This document shows positions 7,435 through 15,127 of a stretch of 16,735 nucleotides of DNA, one piece after another. The translations under genes were made by a program, and so were the position numbers. The notes beneath the pieces were generated by a model, which had not been told where the DNA came from, made no database searches, and saw only the letters and a list, made by a program, of their open reading frames with translations. Within the stretch, counting starts at the first letter, position 1. The number at the start of each line of letters is the position of its first letter. Source of the stretch: Actinomycetes bacterium (GTDB lineage: Bacteria; Actinomycetota; Thermoleophilia; Gaiellales; Gaiellaceae); NCBI GenBank assembly GCA_025350775.1, contig JANXXF010000106.1, positions 1 to 16,735 of the forward strand, given 5' to 3'.

Positions 7435-8865
7435 CTGAGAAGTAGGTCGACGTCGAGGTCGGCGTTGCCCCCGCTGTGCCTCGCAGCGTGTGCCGCTCTG
7501 GCGGGGGCGCTCGCACTCGCGCCGGCGGGCGCCGCGGCCCGGCAGGACGCGCTCCCGTCCGTCTCGATCTCGGACGTCTCCGTCACGGAGGGCGATGCGG
7601 GGTCGACGCCCGCCACGTTCACCGTGACACTCAGCGGGCCGAGCACGGCCACGGTGACGGTGCGTTACTCGACGCGGGACGGCTCCGCGCGCGCCAGCGG
7701 CTCGCCGCGCGACTACAACGGCCTCTCCGGCCAGGTCACGTTCGCGCCCGGTGAGACCTCGACGACCGTGAGCATCTCCGTGCAAGGCGACAGCCTGGTC
7801 GAGCCCGACGAGTCTTTCGGCGTGATCCTCAGCTCGCCCGTCAACGCGACGATCGCCGACGCAGCGGGCGTCGGCACGATCGTCAACGACGACGTTGCCC
7901 GCACGCTGTCGATCGCTGACGTACGCGTGACGGAGGGCGACACCGGCTCGCTGCCCGCGACGTTCACGGTGACGCTCAGTGGGCCCACTACCGCGACCGT
8001 CACCGCGCGCTTCGCGACACACGACGGCTCCGCGCGCGCCAGCGGCTCGCCGCGCGACTACAACGGCTACAGCGGGCAGGTCACGTTCGCGCCCGGCGAG
8101 ACCTCGAAGACCGTCAACGTCTACGTGCAAGGTGACACCGAGGTCGAGCCGGAAGAGACGTTCTACGTCGTGCTCAGCCAGCCCACGAACGCCACCATCG
8201 ACAAGAGCGCCGGCAACGGAGTGATCGTCGACAACGACGTTGCCCGCACCCTCGCGATCGGCGACGTGCGCGTGCAGGAGGGCGACACAGGGTCGCTTCC
8301 GGCGGCGTTCCCGGTTACTCTCAGCGTCGCCAGCACGGCCACGGTGACCGTGCGCTTCTCGACCCGCGACGGCTCCGCGCGCGCCAGCGGCTCGCCGCGC
8401 GACTACAACGGCCTCTCCGGCCAAGTCACGTTCGCGCCCGGCGAGACCGCGAAGGCGGTCAACGTCTACGTGCAAGGCGACACCGCGATCGAGTCGGACG
8501 AGAGCTTCTTCGTGGTGCTCGGCCAGGCGAGCGGCGCGACGGTCACCGGCGGCACGGGAACCGGCGTCATCGCCAACGACGACGTGGCGGTCACGACGCT
8601 CTCGGTGACGGTCGAGGCTCTCCTCGACGCGAAGACCGGCAGCCTCGGGCTGCGCCTCGGCGCCAGCGTCCCGGCCCGCCTGTTGATCCGGCTCGTACGA
8701 GGCAAGACGACCGTGGCGTCGTGGCGGCGCGACGTCGTCGCCGGGAAGTCGACACTGTCGCTGTCGGCCCGCACCGCGAAGGCCGGCGACGTGGTGCAGA
8801 TCGCTGCCAAGGGGCGGGACGGCGCGACCGGCTCGGCGGAGGCCACGGTGGCAGCCGCCCCGTAG
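7435..8865 (+). CDS. Secreted protein with three Calx-beta repeats (start uncertain)
   Basis: An exported, repeat-rich protein. In frame there is an Arg/Ser-rich n-region (RSRSTSRS), a hydrophobic core and a likely signal peptidase site after AGAAA; LAAC also resembles a lipobox. Three Calx-beta domains of exactly 115 residues follow (DVxVTEGDTGS ... VNDDVA), then a beta-rich C-terminal domain of about 90 residues without LPXTG or membrane anchor. Calx-beta domains bind Ca2+ and occur in adhesion and surface proteins. The start is a problem: the promoter points to ATG 7421, which reads MRGVP then stop in another frame. CTG 7435 is the frame position given here; TTG 7465 has GAGG 6 nt upstream but loses the basic n-region. 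One extra C in the CCC run at 7433-7435 would join ATG 7421 to the signal peptide. It converges on the aldolase gene 12 nt away. Confidence 0.8.
   Translation: MRSRSTSRSALPPLCLAACAALAGALALAPAGAAARQDALPSVSISDVSVTEGDAGSTPATFTVTLSGPSTATVTVRYSTRDGSARASGSPRDYNGLSGQVTFAPGETSTTVSISVQGDSLVEPDESFGVILSSPVNATIADAAGVGTIVNDDVARTLSIADVRVTEGDTGSLPATFTVTLSGPTTATVTARFATHDGSARASGSPRDYNGYSGQVTFAPGETSKTVNVYVQGDTEVEPEETFYVVLSQPTNATIDKSAGNGVIVDNDVARTLAIGDVRVQEGDTGSLPAAFPVTLSVASTATVTVRFSTRDGSARASGSPRDYNGLSGQVTFAPGETAKAVNVYVQGDTAIESDESFFVVLGQASGATVTGGTGTGVIANDDVAVTTLSVTVEALLDAKTGSLGLRLGASVPARLLIRLVRGKTTVASWRRDVVAGKSTLSLSARTAKAGDVVQIAAKGRDGATGSAEATVAAAP
7558..8592 (+). repeat. Three tandem 345-bp repeats encoding Calx-beta domains
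   Basis: Units begin at 7558, 7903 and 8248 and are exactly 345 bp (115 codons) each. A 45-nt core coding DGSARASGSPRDYNG (from 7678, 8023 and 8368) is identical at DNA level in all three, including third codon positions, whereas flanking sequence differs. This points to recent duplication or gene conversion among the units, and makes unequal crossing-over likely. Confidence 0.9.
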
Positions 8866-8877
8866 ACGGGCAGTCGT

Positions 8878-9693
8878 TCAGCTGCCGCGGAGCGCGGCCA
8901 ACGCGTCGCGGTAGTGGTTCGAGAGCACGATCTCGGGCTGCGAGTAGACGAGAAACGTGCAGCCCGCCGCCAGCCAGGCGCGGGCGTCCTCGACGTCGTA
9001 GGCGAGCATGCAGGCGACCTTGCCGGCCGCTACCGTTCGCTCGACGATGTCGCGTGCCGCCGCGGTCACCTCGGGGTGGTGCGGAGCGTAGGTGCCGAGC
9101 AGCTTCAGCGAGAGGTCGCCGCGGCCGACGAAGATCACGTCGACCGGCTCGGCCAGGATCGCGTCGAGGTTGTCGATCCCTTTCGGCGTCTCGATCAGCC
9201 CGACGAGCAGGAGCCGTTCGTTCGACTCGGCGAGGTAGCGCGGGAACGCCTCGCCGCGACGCGCGCCGTGGCCTGCCGCGCGCGAGGCCGAGCAGAGCGT
9301 CCGGCGCCCGTCGGGCGGGAAGCGCAGCAGGTCGTGGGCCAGGCGCGCGGTCGCGGCATCCTCCAGCAGCGGGATGACGATGCCCTCGGCGCCGGTGTCG
9401 AGCGTCCACAGGAACGTCTTCTCCTCGACGTGACGGACGCGGACGAGCGGGCTGATGCCGGCGGCGCGGGCGGCGCGCACGACGTGTGCCAGCCCCTGGC
9501 CGTCGAGCGCGACATGCTCGGTGTCGACGATGAAGAAGTCGTAGCCGACGGCCCCCACCAGCTCGGGCAGCGCGGGCTCGGGGAGCAGGCTGAGCGTGCC
9601 GAAGACGGTCTCGCCGGCGAGCACGCGGGTGCGCAGAGGCACGGCCACGCCGGTCACGCCGGCCACGCCGGTCACGCCGGCCACGCCGGTCAC
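8878..9693 (-). CDS. HpcH/HpaI-family aldolase
   Basis: A class II (metal-dependent) pyruvate aldolase-family protein that cleaves or forms 4-hydroxy-2-oxoacids, as in HpaI or GarL. Seen: FFIVDTEH (H60 at the active site), LVRVRH (R85, pyruvate carboxylate), GLIETPKG with metal ligand E168, and FVGRGDLSL with metal ligand D193. The core length of about 250 residues is normal. The first 17 residues (MTGVAGVTGVAGVTGVA) come from an 18-bp tandem repeat and are unlikely to matter for the fold; homology begins near V18 (GTG 9642). The outermost GTG overlaps the stop of the upstream gene as GTGA, so translation is probably coupled. Last gene of the SMP-30-GAF/PuuE-like/aldolase operon. Family is confident; the true start and substrate are not. 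Confidence 0.9.
   Translation of the reverse strand: MTGVAGVTGVAGVTGVAVPLRTRVLAGETVFGTLSLLPEPALPELVGAVGYDFFIVDTEHVALDGQGLAHVVRAARAAGISPLVRVRHVEEKTFLWTLDTGAEGIVIPLLEDAATARLAHDLLRFPPDGRRTLCSASRAAGHGARRGEAFPRYLAESNERLLLVGLIETPKGIDNLDAILAEPVDVIFVGRGDLSLKLLGTYAPHHPEVTAAARDIVERTVAAGKVACMLAYDVEDARAWLAAGCTFLVYSQPEIVLSNHYRDALAALRGS
9640..9693 (-). repeat. Three 18-bp tandem repeats at the aldolase start
   Basis: On the minus strand GTGACCGGCGTGGCCGGC occurs twice perfectly (9693-9676, 9675-9658) and a third time with two changes (9657-9640). Each unit carries two in-frame GTG codons, and the first GTG overlaps the stop of the upstream gene. Copy-number change would lengthen or shorten the N-terminus by six residues without a frameshift and change the number of possible start codons. 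Confidence 0.92.
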
Positions 9694-10595
9694 GCGGCCC
9701 CGCCGAACTGCGCGAGCCAGGCCCGCGCGACGTCCTCGCGGCGGGCGAGCCAGAGGCCGTCGAGCCCGAGGCAGTGCTCAACCAGCTCCTGCAGCGCCGA
9801 GCAGCGGCCGGCATGCCCGGACAGCCTGGGGTGGAGCCCGACGGTCAGCAGCCGCGGCTGCTGCTCGCCCTCGCGCCACATGTAGTCGACGGCGCGGCGG
9901 ACGAGCGTGAGCAGCCCGTCGCCGTCGCCGAGCGCTGCCAGCCGGCCGTCGTTGTAGACGCCGCTGTAGGGCACGACCAGCTGGCGGGAGCCGTCCACGT
10001 CCACGAAATAGGGCAGGTCGTCGTTGTAGGCGTCCGCGTCGTAGAGGAACCCGCCTTCCTCGGCCACGAGGCGCCGGGTGCTCGGGCCAGGCCCGTAGCG
10101 CGAGTACCAGCCAACGGGCCGCCGGCCGCACGTGCGCTCGAGCGAGGCGACCGCCAGCGCGATCCGCTCGCGCTCGGCCTCGGGCTCGAGCAGCCAGGGC
10201 TCCTCCCAGCGGTAGCCGTGCGCGCAGGGCTCGTAGCCGAGCTCGGCGATGGCAGCTCCCACCTCGGGGTTGCGCTCGATCGCGACGGCGGCGGCGTGCA
10301 CCGTGACCGGCACCGTGTAGCGCGAGAAGAGGTCGAAGAGCCGCCAGACGCCAACCCGGCTGCCGTACTCGTAGTCGGACTCGAGGCGCAGGTTGCGCCG
10401 GTCGCGTGGGAACTCGTAGCCGAGGCCGTAGGTCTCGGCTCGGCCGTCCTCGGCGACGCTGTACTCCGCCCCCTCCTCGTAGTTGACGACGAAGCAGACG
10501 GCAAGTCGCGCCCCGCCCGGCCAGACGGGGCGAGGCGGCCTCCGCCCGTAGCCGACGAGGTTGCGCTCCGGGCCGCTGGTGGGTGCGTCGGTCAT
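9690..10595 (-). CDS. PuuE-like (allantoinase-type) polysaccharide deacetylase-fold protein
   Basis: A 301-residue NodB-fold protein closest in pattern to PuuE, the metal-independent allantoinase of purine degradation (allantoin to allantoate). Shared features are the N-terminal RNLVGYGRRPPRPVWPGGAR (11-30), VVNYEEGAE (36-44), YEYGSRVGVWR (75-85), ERNPEV (107-112), AHGYRW (H126), the GWYSRYGPGPSTRRLVAEEGG stretch, DDLPYF and LVVPY. As in PuuE, the TFDD metal Asp of true deacetylases is replaced (YEEG), and the HxxxH zinc pair is incomplete. Related proteins include peptidoglycan deacetylases such as H. pylori PgdA, so an acylamide substrate other than allantoin is possible. The start overlaps the SMP-30-GAF stop as ATGA and its stop overlaps the aldolase GTG, so it is the middle of a coupled operon. 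Confidence 0.87.
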   Translation of the reverse strand: MTDAPTSGPERNLVGYGRRPPRPVWPGGARLAVCFVVNYEEGAEYSVAEDGRAETYGLGYEFPRDRRNLRLESDYEYGSRVGVWRLFDLFSRYTVPVTVHAAAVAIERNPEVGAAIAELGYEPCAHGYRWEEPWLLEPEAERERIALAVASLERTCGRRPVGWYSRYGPGPSTRRLVAEEGGFLYDADAYNDDLPYFVDVDGSRQLVVPYSGVYNDGRLAALGDGDGLLTLVRRAVDYMWREGEQQPRLLTVGLHPRLSGHAGRCSALQELVEHCLGLDGLWLARREDVARAWLAQFGGAA

Positions 10596-11929
10596 CCTGC
10601 CGTAGCCGCCACGACCGCGGCCACCGCCTGCTCGGCCGCCGCCACATCGGCGGCGCTCCACGACCGCAGCTGCCCGCTGTGCACCGACAGCACCCCCAGC
10701 AGCTCGCCGTCGGCGAGGATCGGCGCGAGCAGCTGTGCGCGCGCGCCGAACTGCTCGACGAGCTGCGTCACCGGCGTTGTCGCCGAGGCGGCGATGTCGT
10801 CCTGGACGAGCACCCGTCGCTCGCGCTGCACCCAGCGTGCCGTCGCCGACTCGCGGACGCCGGGCAGCAGGATCGCGGCGATGGCGAGCGCGCCCGGCGC
10901 CAGCGCCTCGGCCTTGACCGGCAGCTCGGCGCCGGGCGTGTCGTCCAGCCGGATCGTCACGCGCAGGGCGTCGAGCCGGGCTCGCAGGCCCTCGGCGATA
11001 CCCTGCAGCTCGGCGTGGACGACGTGGGGGACACGGGCACTGCGCGTGCGCGTCGGCAACCGGTAGAGGCCGTGCGTGGCAGTCAGATAGAGCTCGTCCC
11101 AGCCGGCGCCGCCGAAGGCGATGTTGGCCACGAACTCGGGGGTGCGCACGACGCCGAGCACCTCGCCGTCGGGAGCCACCACCCAGATGCCCGAGTAGCT
11201 GGTCGCCCACAGGTTTCCGCGCTCGTCGCACTTCATCCCGTCCGGGCAGCCGTCGGTGATCCGTCCGGTGCCGGGCTGCTCCACGAAGACCCGCCGCTCA
11301 CCCACCGTGCCGTCGGCCGCGAGGTCGTACGCCAGGACGTGCTCGCGGATGCTGTCGTTGACGTACAGCGTGCGCTCGTCGGGCGAGAGGCAGATCCCGT
11401 TGGGGAACAGCAGGTCGTCGGCGATCAGGGCGGGCTCGCCGCCGCCGGGCGGGACGGCGTACACGCCGTGGAAGTCGATCTCGCGCGGCCGCACCAGCCC
11501 GAACAGCTCCGAGGTGCGCCCGTCCGAGGGGTCGGTGAAGTAGACGGCGCCGCGCCGTGAGACGCACACGTCGTTGGGGCTGTTCAGCCCGCGGCCCTGC
11601 CAGTGCGAGGCGACGGTCGTGACCGTCCCGTCCTGCTCGGTGCGCGTCACCGAGCTGGAGACGTGCTCGCAGGCGATCAGCCGGCCGGCGTTGTCGCGCA
11701 TAAGGCCGTTTGCCTTGCGGCTCGGCCGGCGCGCGACCCCGATTCCGGAGCCCTCGGTGAAACGGTGGATCGTGTCGCGCGGAATGTCGCTGAACAGCAG
11801 CGTCGCGCTCGGCCCGTCCCAGACCGGGCCCTCGACGAATCCGAAGCCGTCCGCGAGCAGCTCGATCTCCGCCTCGGGGTCGAGCAGCTCGGCGAGCGCC
11901 TCGCCCGGAACGATTCCCTCGCGTGTCAC
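10592..11929 (-). CDS. SMP-30/gluconolactonase-like domain fused to a C-terminal GAF domain
   Basis: A 445-residue two-domain protein. Residues about 15-290 form an SMP-30/gluconolactonase/LRE beta-propeller, which hydrolyses lactones using a divalent metal: EGPVW (E33), GLNSPNDV, FPNGICLSPDERTLYVNDS and PDGMKCDERGNLWAT match the metal-site and blade motifs. Residues about 296-445 read as a GAF domain (ARWVQRERRVLVQDD, LLAPILADGELLGVLSVHSG, WSAADVAAAEQAVAAV), the small-ligand sensory fold usually attached to signalling enzymes. The fusion is unusual in my knowledge and suggests ligand control of the lactonase, or a sensor built on a propeller. It begins with GTG and leads the operon with the PuuE-like and aldolase genes. 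There is no signal peptide, so it is cytosolic. Confidence 0.87.
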   Translation of the reverse strand: MTREGIVPGEALAELLDPEAEIELLADGFGFVEGPVWDGPSATLLFSDIPRDTIHRFTEGSGIGVARRPSRKANGLMRDNAGRLIACEHVSSSVTRTEQDGTVTTVASHWQGRGLNSPNDVCVSRRGAVYFTDPSDGRTSELFGLVRPREIDFHGVYAVPPGGGEPALIADDLLFPNGICLSPDERTLYVNDSIREHVLAYDLAADGTVGERRVFVEQPGTGRITDGCPDGMKCDERGNLWATSYSGIWVVAPDGEVLGVVRTPEFVANIAFGGAGWDELYLTATHGLYRLPTRTRSARVPHVVHAELQGIAEGLRARLDALRVTIRLDDTPGAELPVKAEALAPGALAIAAILLPGVRESATARWVQRERRVLVQDDIAASATTPVTQLVEQFGARAQLLAPILADGELLGVLSVHSGQLRSWSAADVAAAEQAVAAVVAATAG

Positions 11930-11964
11930 CCCTGCTGTATTCCCGATTCTCGGGTCACTGTCAA
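11930..11964 (-). promoter_or_regulatory. TTGACA promoter with a palindrome in its spacer
   Basis: On the minus strand a perfect -35 TTGACA (11964-11959) is followed by a 17-nt spacer and a weak -10 AATACA (11941-11936), 6 nt before GTG 11929, again near-leaderless spacing. The spacer contains CCCGA-gaa-TCGGG (11954-11942), a perfect palindrome well placed for a repressor or MerR-like regulator. The -35 begins 7 nt after the stop codon of the upstream gene, so this operon probably starts here although the strand is shared. Confidence 0.5.
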
Positions 11965-11971
11965 GCGCCGT

Positions 11972-14900
11972 CTACGCGGCGAGCGGCATCGACTCGCTCG
12001 CGTCGAGCAGCTCGTGCAGCTCGTTCAGCGGGATCGGTCGCGAGAACAGGTAGCCCTGGGCGTGTACGCAGCCCAGCTCCGCGAGCATGGCGAGCTGCTC
12101 GGGAGTCTCGATGCCTTCGGCGATCGAGATCAGGCCGAGCGCCCGCGCCAGCTCGACGATCGTGGTGGTGAGAGCGACCTGGTCGTGGTCGTTGTGAATG
12201 TCGCTGATGAACGACTTGTCGATCTTGAGCATGTTGATGGGCAGCTGGCGGATGTGGTTAAGCGACGAGTAGCCGGTGCCGAAGTCGTCGAGCGCGATCT
12301 TGATGCCGATTTCGCGCAGGGCGGTGAGTCGCGCCACGGCGAGCTCCATGTTCTTCATCATCATGCTCTCGGTGATCTCCAGCATCAGGCTCGCGGGCTC
12401 GAGGCCGCTCCGCTCGAGTGCGCCGGACACGTCGTCCACGATCTCCGGGCGTTGCAGCTGCCAGGCCGAGACGTTCACCGAGACCACGAACTCGGGCGGG
12501 AACGAGTGCCTTTGCTTCAATGCCACAGCGTCCCGGCAGGCGCGATCGAGCACCCACTTGCCGAGCGGCACGATCAGTCCCGTCTCCTCGGCGATGGGGA
12601 TGAAGGTCGCGGGGGAGACGTTGCCGCGGTGCGCGCTCTTCCAGCGCAGCAGCGCCTCGAGCCCGAGGATCTCTCCGGTCGCGATGCGCAGGATCGGCTG
12701 GTAGACGACGGTCAGCTCCTCGTTCTCGATCGCGCTCTTCAGCTCCGCCCGCAGCTCGAGCCGCTCGACGACCGACGAGCGCATCTCGCTGGCGAAGAAT
12801 GCGAATCCGCCTCCGCCGTTGCCCTTGGCCCTGTACATCGCGATGTCGGCGTTGGCGAGCAGGTCCTCGACGGCGATCGCCGAGTCCGGGTCGCCGGCAG
12901 TGTCGTCGTCGCTGGCGAGAGCGATGCCGATGCTGCCCTGGACGAAGACCTCCTTGCCGTCGAGCACGAAGCGCTCGCCCACGACCTCGAGCAGGCGGCC
13001 GGCGACACCTGCGACGGAGGCGTCGTCCTCGGTGTCCTCGAGCAGGATCGCGAACTCGTCGCCGCCGAGCCTGGCCGCGGTGTCACCGGCCCGCAGCGAG
13101 TCGTTGACGCGTGCACCGATGCTCCGCAGCACCTCGTCGCCGACGAGGTGGCCGAAGGTGTCGTTGATGGTCTTGAAGTCGTCGAGGTCGAGGAAGAGGA
13201 TGGCGATCGAGAGGTTGCCCTCGCGCCGCCGGCGGAGGGCGTGTTCGACGCGGTTACGGAACAGCGCGCGGTTGGCGAGTCCGGTCACCGGGTCGTGGAA
13301 GGCCTGGTGCGTGAGCTGCTCCTCGAACTGCTTGCGCTCGGTGATGTCACGGAGGTTCATGACGATGCCGCCCACTGCAGGCGTGTCGGTCAGATTCGTG
13401 AGAAACGTCTCCACGTACAGCCACTCGCCGCCATGGCTGTGGACGCGGAACTCGATCAGCTTGGACGCGGCGTCGGGCCCGGCGGTGAGCCCGGCGATGG
13501 CGTTCAGGACGAGCGGCCGGTCGCCTTCGTCGATCAGCTCCGTAAGCCAGTTGCCAGTGAGGGCGTCGGCCGGGTAGCCCAGCACCCGCACGACGGACGG
13601 GCTGATATAGCGGATCGTGGTGTCCACGTCGAGGACGAGGATGACGTCGGATGAGTGCTGGATGAGCGAGCTGAACCTCGCCTCGCTCTCCGTGCGATGG
13701 AGATCCTCGACGAGCGTCGCGCTCTCAAGGGCGAGCCCGACCTGGAACGAGAGCGCCTCCAGCGCCGCGGTCGTCGTCGGGCTGATGCCGTCGTCCTGCG
13801 CCACCACGAGGGCGCCGACGAGGTCGCCGCGGGAGATCAGCGGTGCGATGGTCACCGGGCGGTGGTCGTCGCCGCCCATCAGCGCGTTGCCGTCGCCGAG
13901 GGTGGTGACGCGGCGGCGCTCGAGTCGCGCCACGACGTCGTGAGGGATTGCCGACAGGGCGATCGCAATCTCGCCGTCGGGGCTCGTCGCACCGCTGTCC
14001 GTGACGAGCAGGCTCTCGCCGTCCCGGGTGACGGCACGGAATACGCGCGATGCCGCAGCGGGGCCGGTCAGTGTGCGCGCCGCAGCCTCCGCTGCGCTCA
14101 GGATCTCAAGCTGGTTCGTGGCGGTCACGAGCGAGCTGCCGGCCTCTCGCAGCGTCCGCTCGCGCCCGGCGGCGGCCTCCTGCGTCCGCACGAGGCCGAG
14201 CATGCGCAGGATCACGAGGCTGAACAGGACGATCGCCACCGCGGCGATGATGATCGAGTCGCTGCCGCCGCTCCCCGACGACGTGATCATCTGGGCGATC
14301 GGTGCGATGGCCGTCACGATCGCGAGCAGTCCGAGCCGTGTCCGGGTGAGCTGTGCCGTGGCTGCGGTGGCGTCGGACACTGCTGCCATCGACGGATGGA
14401 GTGCTGCCGCGCCCCACAGCAGGTAGAAGACGATCCAGCCGCTGTCCAGCAGCCCGCCGCCGCTGTAGCCGCCGTGCAGGAGTAGCCAGCCGTACACCGA
14501 GTCGGTGACCAGGAGCGACAGGATGGCCGTGACCATCAGGTAGTAGGCGGGGCCGCGCTGGCCGCGCCCGACGGCCAGGCGGGCGGCAACGGCGAGCACG
14601 AGCGTGTCCATCAGCGGGTACGCAATCGAGACGAGCTTCGCGTTGGTCGTGAGGCTCGTATCGTGGGCGTACGGCGCCATCAGGAAGATCCAGGAGAGCA
14701 GCCCGAGGCCGGTCGCCACGATCAGCGAGTCGATCAGGCTGGCGCGGTCACGGCCCGGGTTACGCCGCCTGATCAGGATCAGGATGCCGAGCACGATCGA
14801 CGGGTAGACCGCGAGGTAGAACGGGTCGGCGACCGACGGGAACGGGATCTTCGAGCCGAACAGCCGCTCGTAGTTGTAGGCCAGCACGTCGCCCATGACG

Positions 14901-15109
14901 AACACGAACTGGCCGATCGCGAACAGGTACCACGGCGCCTTCGCGCTGGGGCGGTGGAGCCGCACGCCGCCGACGAGCGCCGCTGCCGCGCCGAGGCCGA
15001 TGGCGTTGAAGACGAAGCCGGAGCCGAGAGCGCCGGGCCCGGTGAGGTACACGACCGCGACCGGGGTCATGACCGCGAGATATCCCCACCAGGCCCTCCG
15101 CTTCAGCAT
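11972..15109 (-). CDS. Membrane GAF-PAS-GGDEF-EAL c-di-GMP synthase/phosphodiesterase
   Basis: A 1045-residue inner-membrane signalling protein. About ten hydrophobic segments fill residues 7-305 (for example APWYLFAIGQFVFVMGDVLAY, and SIIIAAVAIVLFSLVILRML at the end), an unnamed multi-TM sensor region. Then come GAF (about 320-470), PAS (about 474-600, ending ITERKQFEEQL), GGDEF (about 605-770) and EAL (about 785-1035). The cyclase motif GGDEF (683-687) is intact with an I-site RAGD exactly five residues before it. The phosphodiesterase motif EAL (818-820), NVSAWQL, DDFGTGYSS, KIDKSF and AEGIET are all intact, so both activities look possible. It starts 18 nt after the oxoamine synthase stop, with a weak AGGGAC site 11 nt upstream, so the two genes are probably co-transcribed. 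The signal sensed is unknown. Confidence 0.93.
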   Translation of the reverse strand: MLKRRAWWGYLAVMTPVAVVYLTGPGALGSGFVFNAIGLGAAAALVGGVRLHRPSAKAPWYLFAIGQFVFVMGDVLAYNYERLFGSKIPFPSVADPFYLAVYPSIVLGILILIRRRNPGRDRASLIDSLIVATGLGLLSWIFLMAPYAHDTSLTTNAKLVSIAYPLMDTLVLAVAARLAVGRGQRGPAYYLMVTAILSLLVTDSVYGWLLLHGGYSGGGLLDSGWIVFYLLWGAAALHPSMAAVSDATAATAQLTRTRLGLLAIVTAIAPIAQMITSSGSGGSDSIIIAAVAIVLFSLVILRMLGLVRTQEAAAGRERTLREAGSSLVTATNQLEILSAAEAAARTLTGPAAASRVFRAVTRDGESLLVTDSGATSPDGEIAIALSAIPHDVVARLERRRVTTLGDGNALMGGDDHRPVTIAPLISRGDLVGALVVAQDDGISPTTTAALEALSFQVGLALESATLVEDLHRTESEARFSSLIQHSSDVILVLDVDTTIRYISPSVVRVLGYPADALTGNWLTELIDEGDRPLVLNAIAGLTAGPDAASKLIEFRVHSHGGEWLYVETFLTNLTDTPAVGGIVMNLRDITERKQFEEQLTHQAFHDPVTGLANRALFRNRVEHALRRRREGNLSIAILFLDLDDFKTINDTFGHLVGDEVLRSIGARVNDSLRAGDTAARLGGDEFAILLEDTEDDASVAGVAGRLLEVVGERFVLDGKEVFVQGSIGIALASDDDTAGDPDSAIAVEDLLANADIAMYRAKGNGGGGFAFFASEMRSSVVERLELRAELKSAIENEELTVVYQPILRIATGEILGLEALLRWKSAHRGNVSPATFIPIAEETGLIVPLGKWVLDRACRDAVALKQRHSFPPEFVVSVNVSAWQLQRPEIVDDVSGALERSGLEPASLMLEITESMMMKNMELAVARLTALREIGIKIALDDFGTGYSSLNHIRQLPINMLKIDKSFISDIHNDHDQVALTTTIVELARALGLISIAEGIETPEQLAMLAELGCVHAQGYLFSRPIPLNELHELLDASESMPLAA

Positions 15110-15127
15110 CCGGGCGGGCAGTCCCTG

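Noticed and set aside
7558..8592. Regularly spaced repeats considered as a CRISPR-like array.
   Set aside because: The 345-bp units are in frame and encode Calx-beta domains; spacing and length do not fit CRISPR.
8859..8870. CCCGT-ag-ACGGG palindrome at the convergent end of the Calx-beta and aldolase genes.
   Set aside because: The stem is only 4-5 bp with a minimal loop and no U-tract; too weak to call a terminator.
11603..13654. 683-codon plus-strand open frame antisense to the GGDEF/EAL and SMP-30-GAF genes.
   Set aside because: The antisense frame mirrors the codon pattern of the real genes; no domain or RBS is seen.
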